DNA of 64,000 nucleotides from Lepisosteus oculatus (Eukaryota; Chordata; Actinopteri; Semionotiformes; Lepisosteidae): NCBI RefSeq assembly GCF_040954835.1, contig NC_090696.1:75825722-75889721 (forward strand), in the 5' to 3' direction. Shown here piece by piece: positions 13,736-25,200 of this stretch. The position numbers and the translations under genes are program-made. The notes beneath the pieces were generated by a model. That model did no database searches. It saw only the letters and a program-made list of their open reading frames with translations, and was not told the DNA's origin. Positions within the stretch are counted from its first letter, which is position 1; each line of letters opens with the position of its first letter.

Positions 13736-14400
13736 AAGCCTTCCTGCTTTTCTTACCGTTGTGCGCGTGCCACGGGCTCGGAGGCGCCGGGAGACCCACA
13801 GGGGCTGTTCTCGTGCCGCGGGCCGAGGAGAACCCCGACCGAATCCCGGCTCACCAGAAGCTGTTACGGTACCAGCTGGTCCTAACTAACCCCTCATTAC
13901 CCAGTTTCCCTCACACACCCCTCCCTTCGCTCTTTAAACCCTCGGCTCACCCGGTAACATCGCTCGGTATTAGGAATCCATCCGCCACCTGAGCTTGCAA
14001 CGTCCTCGACCCTCTGGCTCCCGAAATACAGACCTTTCTAGCCCTGGACCTCAACAACCCTTTCGTCTCGCCCCTTTTTGGGATTGTTTGCCTCTCGGCC
14101 TCCTCCAGACGGACCGCGACCTCTAGCCCTGAGCTACCGAGCACTCTGCTGCCTCGCTCCTCTCGGGCTCGTAGCCATCGGGCTCTCTCAGCAACCTGCA
14201 CGGGGCTCAGACCTGCTCGTTGGCTTACAGAAGCCCGATGGTGCAGGACTTGGCCAGTAGCACACTGGCCCCTGGGGAGCCCCTGGCATGGCTGGCACAA
14301 ACCCAGGGGCTGCAGACAATGGCGCCCAGCCTGCTCTCTGGATGAAACCGCCGGGGAGCCCCTCCTGGTCCACATCAAACTGAAAGTCTCTTCTTCTACT
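13736..14400. other. GC-rich intergenic block, possibly LTR-derived
   Basis: This stretch is clearly richer in GC and CpG than its surroundings and has overlapping ORFs on both strands (for example 13947-14378 minus), none of which resembles a known protein. The phrase TTTTTGGGATTGTTTGCCTC near 14080 resembles the LTR at 59934-60414, so an LTR origin is possible. It could also be a CpG island. I cannot decide between them. Confidence 0.35.
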
Positions 14401-15729
14401 GTCGCTGAACCAGGACCTATAAATTGTTGTATTTTGAAACCAGGGCACAGAGGAGTTTTCCGAACTTTGTGTTCTTCTCTTTCTCATGGACTCTGTGAGC
14501 TGGAAGTCTGTCCGAGGGGGAAGAGTTCTCTTCAGAGGATTACGTGAGATTACAGGCACTTCTTTAGTGATTATTTAATTTCTTATTTTAGAATTCCAAG
14601 TCAGAAGTCAGTCTTTTTTTCAGTTCATTTTTCAGTATTTTTTAAGTAGTGCAGAAAAGGCCATCTATAACGATATCCATAACAACGATGTTTACATATA
14701 CATTCAGTATAGAAGAGAGAAAAATAGAGATTGTGGCACACTTGATGTCATATTGCATCTTGATACATAAAACACCGCCGTGTAAGTTTTACCAACCGCC
14801 TCCGGTGAACCGAAAGCCTACTTAGTTCGCAACTATGGATATTGGAGAGATTAATCCCATCAAAACTAAAAAACATGCTAGGTACTTTTACACAATACTC
14901 GATTTCCAAAATTTCATATTAGAAACATAAATGGTGTCTCGGGAGGTGGTTTAGTTTAGAATTTGAAAAAAAAAACCTCAACATTATTATATCATATACC
15001 ATATTATACCAACCTTATCTAGGTTTTGAATTATTTTATACTTTTTCACTTCAGGTTTTGAATTGTTTTATTAATAGGACTCGGGCTCCATCTGCTGGGA
15101 CTACCTGTGCACTACAGGTAGTAGACAATATTCCATTTAGTTTTCCTTTTTGTATTGCGCAGTATTTACTCCTCTGAATGAAAACCCGTAGTTTGTTTTC
15201 AGTTTGTTCATTTTACATATCTCTTACGGGAAGTGAGCTCAATGCATGCACTGCAATGGAGTCGAATAAACATTGCGAAGTGTTCGACATGAACAGCCGC
15301 TGACACACAGTACAAATCCCACTTTGTCCGAGAAACCCTGCTGCAATAGCGCCACCTGCTGGTAAGGAAAATCTCCCAGCCTGCACCGCAGCTTCCAAAG
15401 CACTCTCACGTGAAAACTTGTCATAGGGCGGTAAGAGGCATAAAGGGCACGAGACCTTCCATTCTCACAATAAACATGACACAGATGTTTGTGTAAGCAT
15501 CTTTTTGCAAAAAAATAAATAAATTAAAAAGGCACTCAATTCTTGATTTTTAGAAAAAAAAAAGATGTTTGCAGTCAATAGGTGTACACAAGACTTCTAC
15601 TGTATCTTCATGTTCTGCTTGAGCATCATAAAATGTTCAGTTCATGAGAATATTTTTTTTGTGGAAAAAGGTCAAAACTCTTGCTCATTTTGATTGTTAT
15701 GAGTAGACACTATTATGTGCACAGTACAC

Positions 15730-15822
15730 ATTGACACCTGAAGAAGGCTCCACGGCCGAAACGTTGTGTTCTCTTTCTTCTTTTTTTCAGCATGGAATAA
15801 ACCTATTACTTGTTCCTGGACA
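15730..15822 (+). repeat. Hammerhead-core dispersed repeat, copy 1
   Basis: Contains CTGAAGA at 15738-15744, a GGC/GCC mini-stem, GAAA at 15758-15761, then CGTTGTGTT, a pyrimidine run, and CAGCATGGAATAAACCTATT ending near TTGTTCCT. CTGANGA-stem-GAAA is the conserved core of a hammerhead ribozyme. Such cores are known in Penelope-like retroelements. Whether this copy folds or cleaves is inference. Confidence 0.6.
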
Positions 15823-15835
15823 CTATTATGTAGTT

Positions 15836-15892
15836 CAGGTGGGCAGCTGCGTCAGCATGTGTAGGCTGCAAAGGAAAAGGTAATAACAAGTA
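15836..15892 (-). repeat. Tail fragment of the hammerhead-core repeat, inverted
   Basis: GGTGGGCAGCTGCGTCAGCA followed by TGTAGGCTGCAAAGGAAAAGG matches the block next to the minus-strand copy at 28543-28660, so it looks like the 3' segment of the same family in opposite orientation to copies 1 and 2. Confidence 0.5.
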
Positions 15893-15897
15893 ATTGC

Positions 15898-15991
15898 TCA
15901 CTCCTGAAGAAGGCTCCACAGCCGAAACGTTGTGTTTTCTTTCTTCTTCTTTTTTTCCAGCATGGAGTAAACCTATTACTTGTTCCTTTGA
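15898..15991 (+). repeat. Hammerhead-core dispersed repeat, copy 2
   Basis: CTGAAGA at 15904-15910 and GAAA at 15924-15927 flank GGCTCCACAGCC. Compared with copy 1 the only change between them is one loop base, so the GGC/GCC stem is kept. The rest runs through the same CAGCATGGAGTAAACCTATT end. Confidence 0.6.
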
Positions 15992-16597
15992 CACTATTAT
16001 GTGTGCATTTAAAAACACTGACATTCCCATGCAATCTGCTCTTTACACTGACGCTGCAGGAGGTTCTGTTTGTTTCCTGTGTCATGACATGCACATGCAC
16101 AGACACAATTTCCTTTAGGGATATATGTGATACTGTGTGAGTTGGATAGTTCTCAATGAGCAGCATTTAAAGCTAATCTGTTATTCATCGTGGGGTTCTT
16201 TTAAATCGTTCGCCGGTCATTCACAGATAACCTTAAATTGATTCATGTTCACATTCAAAGAGCTTCCTGTTAGTTTAAAAATGCCAGTGTACCAGTGAAG
16301 GCAGCAGCCAAGGAACTCAAGGCCAAGCTGGAAAAAGACCACAGTGAACACACACCTACCTTACCCTGAGGAGCCTGTGTCTCAGGGGAAAGACCACAAA
16401 AAAGGAAAAGAGAATCATCATTTGTGATATTCATTTTTGCTTATTTAAAGTTAATAATTCAGCCATAATTCCATTAATCTCAGTCATACAATTTGCTTTA
16501 CCCTGTATTCTGCTACGGCATCAACGCCTTTTTACATCTTATTTGCATCCCAACACAGTCCTTGACAGCAGGTTTTGATGCTTGTCAGGCGTTTTTA

Positions 16598-16680
16598 TCA
16601 AGTACAAGTAATGGGTTTATTCCATGCTGAAAAGAGAAGAAAGAAAACAACGTTTCAGCTGTGGAGCATACAGATGTTGT
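16598..16680 (-). repeat. Hammerhead-core dispersed repeat, copy 3 (decayed)
   Basis: On the minus strand the GAAACGTTG block, the pyrimidine run and CAGCATGGAATAAACCCATT are present, but the CTGAAGA box has become CTGTATG, so the ribozyme-like core is lost. Confidence 0.55.
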
Positions 16681-18140
16681 CGTTTTTATCAAGAGTTCAC
16701 TGTCTGAATTTACCAGTATTAATGACAGCTGGTTTACTGTGCCTTGGCTTCACAGGGTAAGAACATTTAACATCTCCTATAGTGTTGGCACGTCTCCTAG
16801 CATTATACGAGACAAATGTCTGTGTACAGTAGGACACCCCTGATGTTACCAGTGGTTACCAGTTTAATTCAGCATAAATTACACTTAACGTACGTACTGT
16901 ACAGTATGGATGTGCAAAAATCAGGAAAACGACACGAACAAATTATCTGCATTCCTGAACCTGAAAGGACAATCTAACAAAATTCCAGAAGAAAGGACAC
17001 AATCCAATGTTCTTTAGTGGAGGACTCAACAGAAAGATTTATCCGTTAAAAATTAGAGCACCTCATCTAACATTTCCATAAAACGCTATTTGCGAACAGA
17101 AATGTATTTTTTTCTCTCTAAGGCCCCTTTCCTATTGTCTGACAGCCCGGAGATTTTTCAAGAAATCTAGACGTGGTCAATCAGTACAGAAGCACAAGAG
17201 GAGCGGCCTGTCTCAACAATGGAAGTGTTTGTATTGAACACTCACCCTGGGATTCAAAGAGGATGCAGAAGCGCGTTTTTCTGCAGTTTCTACTTGCATT
17301 TAAAAATACCACTCGCTCTCACTCGACCAAGAAATGAAACTTTTCAAGTACAGATGGGCGAAGAATGTAGAAGTAAAACTTCTGTTGTGCTGTAGGAATT
17401 TCCTCAAGTCCACCCTTGAAAAAACAATTGATGGATACAGTGCAGTAAGACAGGTAGCCTTTTTGATTCTGACTACACATCCCTGCAGAGACTGCTGCGA
17501 GTAGCTGGTAGCTGGTGCTACATGTACTGCAAGTGGGCACTTTCAGCTGACTCAGCTTAAACACATTTTTACACATCTGTCACGTATTTCTGAGTTAAGA
17601 GGATCAGAGCTTAGCAGTGGAGCTGAACACATTTTTGATTCATTTTGCATTTAGCATAAGGAAACTGCCGATAACCCAGTAATAATGATATAATTAATTT
17701 GACATACTGTATATTACAGTGGGCTTACTCCAAAGTACTCCATGCATTCCAAATTTGTGGCACACCCTCTTCCCTGTGAAATTTGCATTATTCACATCTG
17801 AGAGATGCCTCTGTACCCCAAGCTGAAACAGTAATAGATCTAGGAAATTGTTTATCCCCCTCTGTAATTTCACTTTTGAGTAATGTAAAATAATTATCCC
17901 TTTTATTATAGTTTTCATAGGGTGCGCTCCTGAAATTGTATTTGCCCTGACCTCTTTGTTGGTGATGGTTGTTGTGTTGTATGGTTGCTGCAAAACAGAC
18001 TTTCCCTGTGGGGTGATGATAAAGTTTGAATGTGCAATTTGCAATTAAAGTCTTAATAAGTCACAGGAGACCACTTGTTTATTCTGATGTTTACACTGGA
18101 CTGAGTAGAGATACAGTAGAGATACTGATGGAAAAAAGAA

Positions 18141-18648
18141 GCGCAACACCTCCTCCTCCACACTCTGGCCCTCCCGTCTGCGTGGGACAGGCTGAAGAGG
18201 GACTCATCTGTGAAGAGGACCTGATGCCACTGCTGACGAGTCCATCGCAGCCTCTGTCTGGCCCAAGCCAGTCAGGGTGACGTCTAGGAGGTGTGAGCAG
18301 AGGGCCTCTGACAGGTCGCCTTGCTCTAAGGCCAGCTGCATGGAGCCTCACTGTCCTGTCACTGATGGGGGCATTGTGTCTGCTGGCAGTTTCAGCAGCG
18401 GTACAGGTGGCAGATCTGAAACGATCTCTCAGATGGACCAGTCTGATGAGTCGGTCCTGCTCTGGTGTGGTCACTCGAGGGCGACCGGATCTTGGACGGT
18501 CATCTGTCCTGCCGATCTGCTGAAACCTTCTCTGCAGTCGGGACACAGTGGAGCGGATTACTCCATAGTGTCTGGCAAGACTGGCACACGACATGCCTGC
18601 CTGCACCTTGCCAATGGCCCTCTTCCCTGTTTCTGTGGCGAAATGAGT
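18141..18648 (-). pseudogene. Tc1/mariner-type transposase fragment, frameshifted and truncated
   Basis: The minus strand encodes the N-terminal half of a Tc1-like transposase: a paired helix-turn-helix region (ASLARHYGVIRSTVSRLQRR) followed by the GRPR hook (DRPRSGRPRVTTP), then a second domain with ISDRTV and the linker GLRARRP. Near 18255-18275 the frame shifts. The continuing frame reads WARQRLRWTRQQWHQVLFTD, which holds the first catalytic Asp of the DDE triad (FTDES). The match stops at VWRRR, so the last two acidic residues and the C-terminal half are missing. It is a dead copy and I did not recognise its terminal repeats. Confidence 0.85.
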
Positions 18649-19716
18649 ACAGCTTTCCCCCTGCTCCCAGCATGCACAGAGCCACTCTCTAGACAGCGCC
18701 AGCGCGTAACTCTGTCACACCCACAGAGCCTAAGAAAATACGTACTTTATATACCCGACTAAAGTGCTGATTCCGCTTTCACCTCTACAGCAGCGGGCTT
18801 AGATATGGCAAATGTTCAGTTCCTGTGCAGACAGTCAGGATCTGCTTGCTCACTGATCCTCTTTCACCCCGCATCGGATCAGCAGGGATCTGGCACTACT
18901 AACGATCCTGTGATCATTATTAATAACAGCTTTGCGTGTTTTAAATCCGCATGCACTGGACAGTGAGAACTTTGAGCTCTACTCCTGTAAGAGCAGTTCT
19001 TCTTATCTCGGGTCCACTTTGTCATGTCAGTGTGTGCCAGAATGAGGAACTGTGGCTCGCTTGCTGGTGAGATCAGAGGTTGGCCCTAGTTCCTGCTGGC
19101 CCTGGTTATTTGCGACGCTGGTCTCGGCTTGGCTTGGCTGGAGAGTTTCCCGAGTTAGGGAGTCGGTTAAATGGAAGCCTAACGTACTGATAAACAACAA
19201 GTACGATAGAGATAACAAGCCTTAACAACATCCTCAGAACACTAACATATCGACAACACCTGTGGTTCTGAAAACGTTTGATGGTTTATCGCGGTCTTTA
19301 GCACTAAGCAGAAAAAAATAAAGCTTAGTTGAGAAGACAAGGATACAGTAAATGGCAGTTATTTCGCTCGCCATATTTTGTTAGCCCTTGAAATCCCCAG
19401 AAAAGGGTGAAGGCGGAATCAGCAGACAGGACTGGAGACACAACTACAGTATTGCCGGCCTACTGTCCCATACAGTGTAACAAGAGCAAAGGGAATGTCA
19501 CGAATTTTAGATGGATGCTTTAGAAGGTGTCGATGTGCATATGGCTACGAGAATTTCGCTTCTGAACATTTGCAAAACGGACGTAGAAAAGGGAAATTAA
19601 AAAAAAAACGGACGGGACAATAGGAATTAGCCTATTTTCTAATGCACAGCTAAAATGTTTAATCATGTCTCTTAACTCTTATCCTAAGGTTGCGTATCGG
19701 GGTTCTTCAGCACTGC

Positions 19717-20308
19717 CGTTTAATTAGGGTGACCAAACTGTTTTTTGGTTTTCAAAAAAGAGGACGGGGGGATTTAATCGACACTCGACACATGCCTCCG
19801 AAGTAATGAATCTTTATTACTTTTTCTAATTAAAAAAATCAATTTAAATTCTCTAGTTTTTATTAAACTTCTTAGTAAACTTTTGAACAGTTGCAGGGTT
19901 GCTATTTCTCTTCCATAACGGCAAACAAGGGAGAAAAAAACAAGAATATAGCCCTATTTTAAACTTAGTTGTTTTTTTTTCATTTTAACACAACAAAAGT
20001 CTTAACATCTGAGGAAACAACGAAGCTGTCATAGCTTAGGAGAAGTCCTCATTGTTTGCGAAAATTAACAATTTTAACTAAACATTTTGAAATATAATGA
20101 AACAAGTTAAACATCGTTATTTCCCATGGCCACAAAACGGCCACACACACACAAACCCTTTTCAAGCTACTGTACGCTGCGTGTAAATTCTGAGTAACGA
20201 CCAAAACAAAATCCCGGACAATTTTTTAACTTTTATAAATCCCTTTTATAAATATCGGACCGATATTTTAGGTCTAAAAAAGAGGATGTCTGGTCACCCT
20301 CGTTTAAT
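19717..20308. mobile_element. hAT-like non-autonomous element with 8-bp target duplication
   Basis: The element body is 19725-20300 (576 bp). Its ends are inverted repeats, AGGGTGACCA at 19726 and TGGTCACCCT at 20291-20300. It is flanked by identical 8-bp direct repeats CGTTTAAT at 19717-19724 and 20301-20308. An 8-bp duplication with short inverted ends is the signature of hAT-superfamily DNA transposons. There is no long ORF inside, so it is non-autonomous. It ends about 130 bp before the putative tlr3 first exon. Confidence 0.85.
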
Positions 20309-20439
20309 ACAATATTTTTAGACAATTTGTAGCGAAGCCACGGTACTCCGGTACTTCACAGGACCTGCGTAACTGAAGCGCATCCGAGATCGGGTACGAA
20401 TATACAGCAACGCAGTGAAGTTTTTTAACTTTTGATATT

Positions 20440-20584
20440 TTACACTACATCATAGAAGCAGGGATCTCTGGTGCCCAAAAGTGCCAAGTCCGGCTCCGCC
20501 CGCTTTCTAAATACTGAGTCACAGGCGGTTGAAAGCTTGAAGCAAATTTCACTCGCAGGAGAAGAGTGATTCTCGTTTCCAGAG
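20440..20584 (+). other. Candidate non-coding first exon of tlr3
   Basis: A strong donor (AGAG followed by GTAAGTG) lies at 20585, about 1.2 kb before the acceptor of the first coding exon at 21793. TLR3 genes usually start with a non-coding exon, so this is a reasonable guess. The 3' edge is set by the donor and the 5' edge is arbitrary. On the minus strand the last bases read GGAAACGAGAA, a near match to an interferon-response element (GAAANNGAAA), as one would expect near a TLR3 promoter. There is no direct evidence of transcription. Confidence 0.3.
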
Positions 20585-21351
20585 GTAAGTGCAGAGCTTC
20601 CTGTTTTTTGCTTTGGCATTCCAGAACAAGAGACGAAAAACGTGGAAGCGAGGGGTCGTGTTTGTTTTAATAGGAAAATTGTTTTAGGCCTCGACTGGGA
20701 TAACGAAAACAAATTTTTGTCGGCATACAGTAGCCTGCTCAGTTTGCATTTGTTACCCCAGGCTAACAAGTTTCCGTGCGCCGCAGCTAAAGATATTAAA
20801 ATAAGAGCTGTTTTTTTACTTTCTCAGAATGGGGTGGGGATGCTTAAAAATGTAAAAATAACCTATTTCGATTGCATTTGTTTTCAATAAAAAACGAAAA
20901 TACCCAGCTTCGTAGGGTCATTTTGAACCGAGCTGAACTAGTTGTGTTGCTGTCGTTATTTTTTTTTTGTGCAGTAGTATTAATACTGATTTTAGAAGTT
21001 TTGTGATGATGGGGGGGATTAACGATGTCTATTTTATTGTTTCTTTAAAACCCCAGACATTACGGCGCTGCGTCTGTTACAAAGTGTTTGGTCTGTTGCT
21101 TGCCGGGCAACAGAAAAATATGATGATGAAAACAAAAGCGTCCGGAAGCAATATAAGTGCTTTTGGATTCCGATGACGTACAGTATAATGAAGCATTGTT
21201 AAAAGCAGTCCTTTCTTGTACTAATTATTGTAAAGATTTACAGGAGGTTATTTCTGCCCTGGTGTCAATAACGTTGACTATATTCGTAAAGTTTTTATTT
21301 GATATCATTGATTAGGTGCTACTCTGAAAATTCGCGAAAGTTAACAGCAGC

Positions 21352-21632
21352 TGTACACAGCGGTTAGGGCTGCTGCCACCTCACAGCTCTTGAGTTCTGC
21401 GTTTGACTGTGGTTTAGGAAACCTTGGGTTGAGCTCGACTGTTCTCTCATGTATGTCCGAGTTTGGTTTCTTCCCTCCTCCCAAAGGCAGGTGGTGTTTC
21501 TAAAGTGTGCTTTGCAAAACACCGCTGTCACATTCCTGGCAGCAATTCTGCCTTGCACTACAGGCTTCTACGATTGACTCTGGGACCCTGCAACTCTGAC
21601 CAGGAAGATACTGCTTTCTGATAATAGGTGGA
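21352..21632 (+). repeat. Dispersed SINE-like repeat upstream of tlr3 coding exon 1
   Basis: Begins near CAGCGGTTAGGGCTGCTGCCACCTCACAGCTC, the usual head of a common fish repeat (tRNA-like start), and continues through CAATTCTGCCTTGCACTACAGG and CTGCAACTCTGACCAGGA. It would lie in the 5' intron of tlr3 if the first exon ends at 20584. Confidence 0.5.
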
Positions 21633-21825
21633 CACAAAGCAGATGAACATCACCCATTTGTAGCACCTGAAGTGGAACGACTGTCAATTTAAAAATGACT
21701 CTTGTGCATGGTATCCTGCACAGCACTACGTTTTTACCTCTACTAGTTCATTTGAGATGCATAATATTCGTGCTCTTACTGATATCTTTCAGGGTGAGCC
21801 TTTCGGAGATCACGGGAGAGGGAAG

Positions 21826-22260
21826 ATGATTCTGTTTCTCGTGATTGTTGAGGTGGCGTTTTTCACACCAGAGGTTTGCCACGCGGACCAGAAAAAGACC
21901 CACTGCGAGATTAAAAATCGAAAGGCTGACTGCACTCATCTGAAACTTCAGAATGTCCCCTCTTATCTACCAGAGAACATCACGGCTCTTGACCTCTCTC
22001 ACAACCAGCTGAAAACACTGCCCTCTTCGGCCCTGTCCCGGTACCACCAGTTGTATTATCTCGATGCTGGTTTTAACAGTATCCAGGCAATTGATCCCCA
22101 GCTGTGCCTTACACTTCCTCAACTGCAGGTCCTGAAGTTGTACCACAATGAAGTGCACGTCCTGACGGAGGCCATGCTGCAGAACTGCACCCACCTCACT
22201 GAACTGTACTTGGCGAGCAACAGGTTAAAACTGAAAGGCGAACCTTTTAAATGTCTCCAG
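21826..22260 (+). CDS. tlr3: tlr3 coding exon 1
   Basis: The exon itself starts at 21793 after the acceptor TCTTTCAG. The ATG is at 21826. It ends in phase 0 before GTAGGA. It encodes residues 1-145: signal peptide, LRR N-cap and the first LRRs. The reading frame runs on to 22359 past the donor, and that extension is intronic. Confidence 0.95.
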
Positions 22261-25200
22261 GTAGGAGACTCCATTATGGGATTTTTTTGCTTGCCAAGAC
22301 TTAAAACAGTACATTTTTTTTCCCCAAAAGGAGGGACCTACGTTTTCTTGAAATTCTGATTATCTGAACATATATTTAATATCCACAGTTTCACAAATCC
22401 AGGATCACAAACATTTCTTAAGCAAAACAGGTCACTTAAGTTTCATAATGGATTAAAAAGAATTGTTGTATTGAAAGTAACAAATATTGCCAAGGTGAAA
22501 TCATACCCAAATTCACCAGCTGCATTTCACACTGTGTATTGTGATTCTCTTCTTCTGTTAGAGTTTGAAAAGGCTTGACGTGTCTCGCAATGACCTGACC
22601 TCTGCAAAGCTTGGCACACATCCTCAGCTCCTGAACCTTGAAGAGCTCATACTATCTGGGAACGCAATCTCTGTTCTAAAGGCCGATGACTTCTCTTACC
22701 TCAGCAACGCCTCACTGAAGATCCTGAAACTATCTGCTCTCCCTCTTAAAAAGGTAGTGCTTTCTACCCTGTTGTGGGGTTCATATTTTGGAAGGTTGCA
22801 GTTAAGGTAGTGGTCAAAAGTAGAGTTTTCATGTGGAACTGAGGGTTTTATGCAGTAATTGTGTTTGTGCATGTTCTGAATATGCATTGTATTACAGCAA
22901 CAGTGTATAGAGATAACCTGCAAGAAATAAGTTGCAACTTTTAACAGTATATTAATTTTATTTGGCTTAGTATACCAGCCAGAAGCCTTTCAAATGCACT
23001 ATAGTGTATACTGATGCACCACACCTCTCCTGCATGGCCAGACAACTTTGTAGAACTGAAGGCTTCTCTGGGTTAGATTATACAGTACATGTATACATTA
23101 ACAGATTATTCAAGAAAAAGGAAGTGGAATTTTACCAGGCAGGTATTTTAATGCACCTTCAATGAGATGTGCTGTTACCACTCATCTTCGGCAAGTGTTT
23201 TAAGTCAATTTTATCCATTCAGGTCAAACTCACTCTTCTTAGCCACTTCAAGGCATTCATTTACCTTCAAAGGTTAAAAAGATTATGAACAGGTTCGATT
23301 TTAAGAGTCAAGCAGGTGCTAATCCATTGCTAATCAGCTGGTCTCACTCTCATGAACACAAGTGAATACAATCATAAAATCATTTGGAGAGTACAGTATG
23401 TGCAAATGCAATGGAACCCAAGTCTGGTTTGGTCAGACGATTCTATGAGGTTTATCATGCAGGACGTGTTCCTTATTAGATAGAATAACCCTTGTTGGAT
23501 TAAGATAGTTGTTTTTCTAACTACGGTGTTCTTCTTTTCTCAGTTTGAGCCGGGCTGCTTCCAGTGCATTGGAAGACTCAGTGTCCTTGTTATGGATGGC
23601 AGTAAACTGGGTCATCCCCTGATGGCCAAGCTGTGCTCTGAATTGTCGGAAACCAAGATTCGTAGCCTTTCGCTGCAGGACACCTCGCTATTGACCTTGC
23701 TGAACACCACTTTTAAAGGACTGCAGTCTACTAACCTTACGTCTATGGACCTCTCTAAAAACGAAATACCTGCAGTGCAGCGTTCTTCTTTTCAGTGGCT
23801 TCACAGTCTAGAAAATCTATCCCTTGCGGAGAATAACTTTAAACGTTTTACTAAGGACATGTTTATTGGTTTGGGTAGCCTAAAATTTTTAAATCTCACC
23901 AAGTCCCTTAAAAAGCACAAGTCGTCTTCTTATCCGGTGATTGATGACTTTGCTTTTCAGAATCTGTTGAACCTGGAGTTTCTAGCTATGGAAAGCAATG
24001 CATTCAGAGAAATCACAGGTAACACTTTCACGGGGTTAAAAAGCCTAAAGTATCTGAGTTTGAGCCACAGTTATTTTAACTTGAAAACTGTGACTAATGT
24101 GACATTTTCATCTCTGGCCCAGTCTCCCCTCAAGATCCTTGACCTCACGAAAACAGGAATCTCATACCTGGATGTTGGAGCTTTCTTTTGGCTTCGAAAT
24201 TTAAGTAAAGTGTACATGGGTCAAAACAAAATTTCACAGGTCTTAGGAGGAAGGGAATTTGAAGGACTTAACAACATAGAAGAAATTTTCTTGTCTTACA
24301 ACAAAAAAATCACTTTGACCCCTTCGTCATTCAACTACACCCGCACTCTGAGAACCCTGATGCTTGGAAGCAATCTGATTGACAGTCTGGACCTGCATCC
24401 TTGTCCATTTCAGCCTTTAGGGAATCTCACTGTATTGGATCTCAGTAATAACAATTTAGCTAACATAAATGCTGGTCTGTTTAGTGGCCTTCATGATCTA
24501 AAGATTCTGAAGTTACAGCATAATAATTTAGCTCGCCTGTGGAAAAAGGCCAATCCTGGGGGACCTGTACTCTTTCTCAAGGACGTGCCTCAGCTTGAAG
24601 TACTTCAGCTGGACTCGAATGGATTTGATGAAATCCCTGTTGATGGCTTCAAAGGATTGTTTCACCTTCTGGAGCTCGACCTGGGTTTGAATTACCTGAA
24701 TGTACTTCCGGACAACGTTTTTAATGACCTCACGTCCGTGAGAGTGCTGAAGCTGCAGAAGAATTTCATCACGTCTGTGAAAGAGACCGTGTTTGGGCCA
24801 GTCTTCCGCAATCTGAGCGTGCTGCATATAGAGAAGAATCCTTTCGATTGCACTTGCGATAGTGTCCTGTGGTTTGTCAACTGGCTCAATGTGACCAATG
24901 CCAGTGTTCCTCAGTTAAGCTCCCAATACGTTTGCAACACACCTCCTAAATACTACAACAGCTCACTTGTCCTGTTTGACACATCGCCCTGTCAGGACCA
25001 GGCCCCATTCAAACCCATGTTCGTTACCACCAGTAGCTTTTTGCTCACATTCATGGCAATGGCCCTTCTCATCCATTTCCAGGGGTGGAGAATCCAGTTT
25101 TTCTGGAATGTCCTGGGTAATCGGATTCTTGGGTACAAGGAAGTTGACTTGGGGGAAAACAGGTTTGAATATGATGCTTATATAGTCCACGCCCAAGAAG

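Larger units (their letters stand above)
252..20439. other. Intergenic region upstream of tlr3
   Basis: About 20 kb of mostly AT-rich DNA. I find no chain of exons with compatible phases on either strand and no recognisable conserved protein apart from transposon relics. In human the gene on this side of TLR3 is SORBS2, which points away, but I recognise none of its exons here. The repeats inside are listed separately. Other stretches, such as 252-1870, 3200-6600, 10500-13240, 14400-15720 and 16700-18100, show only short ORFs and low-complexity runs. Confidence 0.6.

Noticed and set aside
13415-13885. 156-aa plus-strand ORF
   Set aside because: The first part is a decayed LINE ORF2 end with frames broken on both sides; the second lies in GC-rich DNA without family similarity.
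18277-18762. 161-aa plus-strand ORF opposite the Tc1 relic
   Set aside because: It is the antisense shadow of the transposase fragment, which has clear family motifs on the minus strand.
252-20439. Exons of SORBS2, the expected neighbour on this side
   Set aside because: No recognisable SORBS2 peptide with splice sites was found; the gene is probably further left.
22261-22359. Continuation of the first tlr3 frame beyond 22260
   Set aside because: It runs past a GT donor (GTAGGA), loses LRR similarity, and the next exon starts in the matching phase at 22562.
24528-25196. Antisense ORFs across tlr3 exon 3
   Set aside because: Shadows of the LRR and TIR coding frame with no similarity to known proteins.
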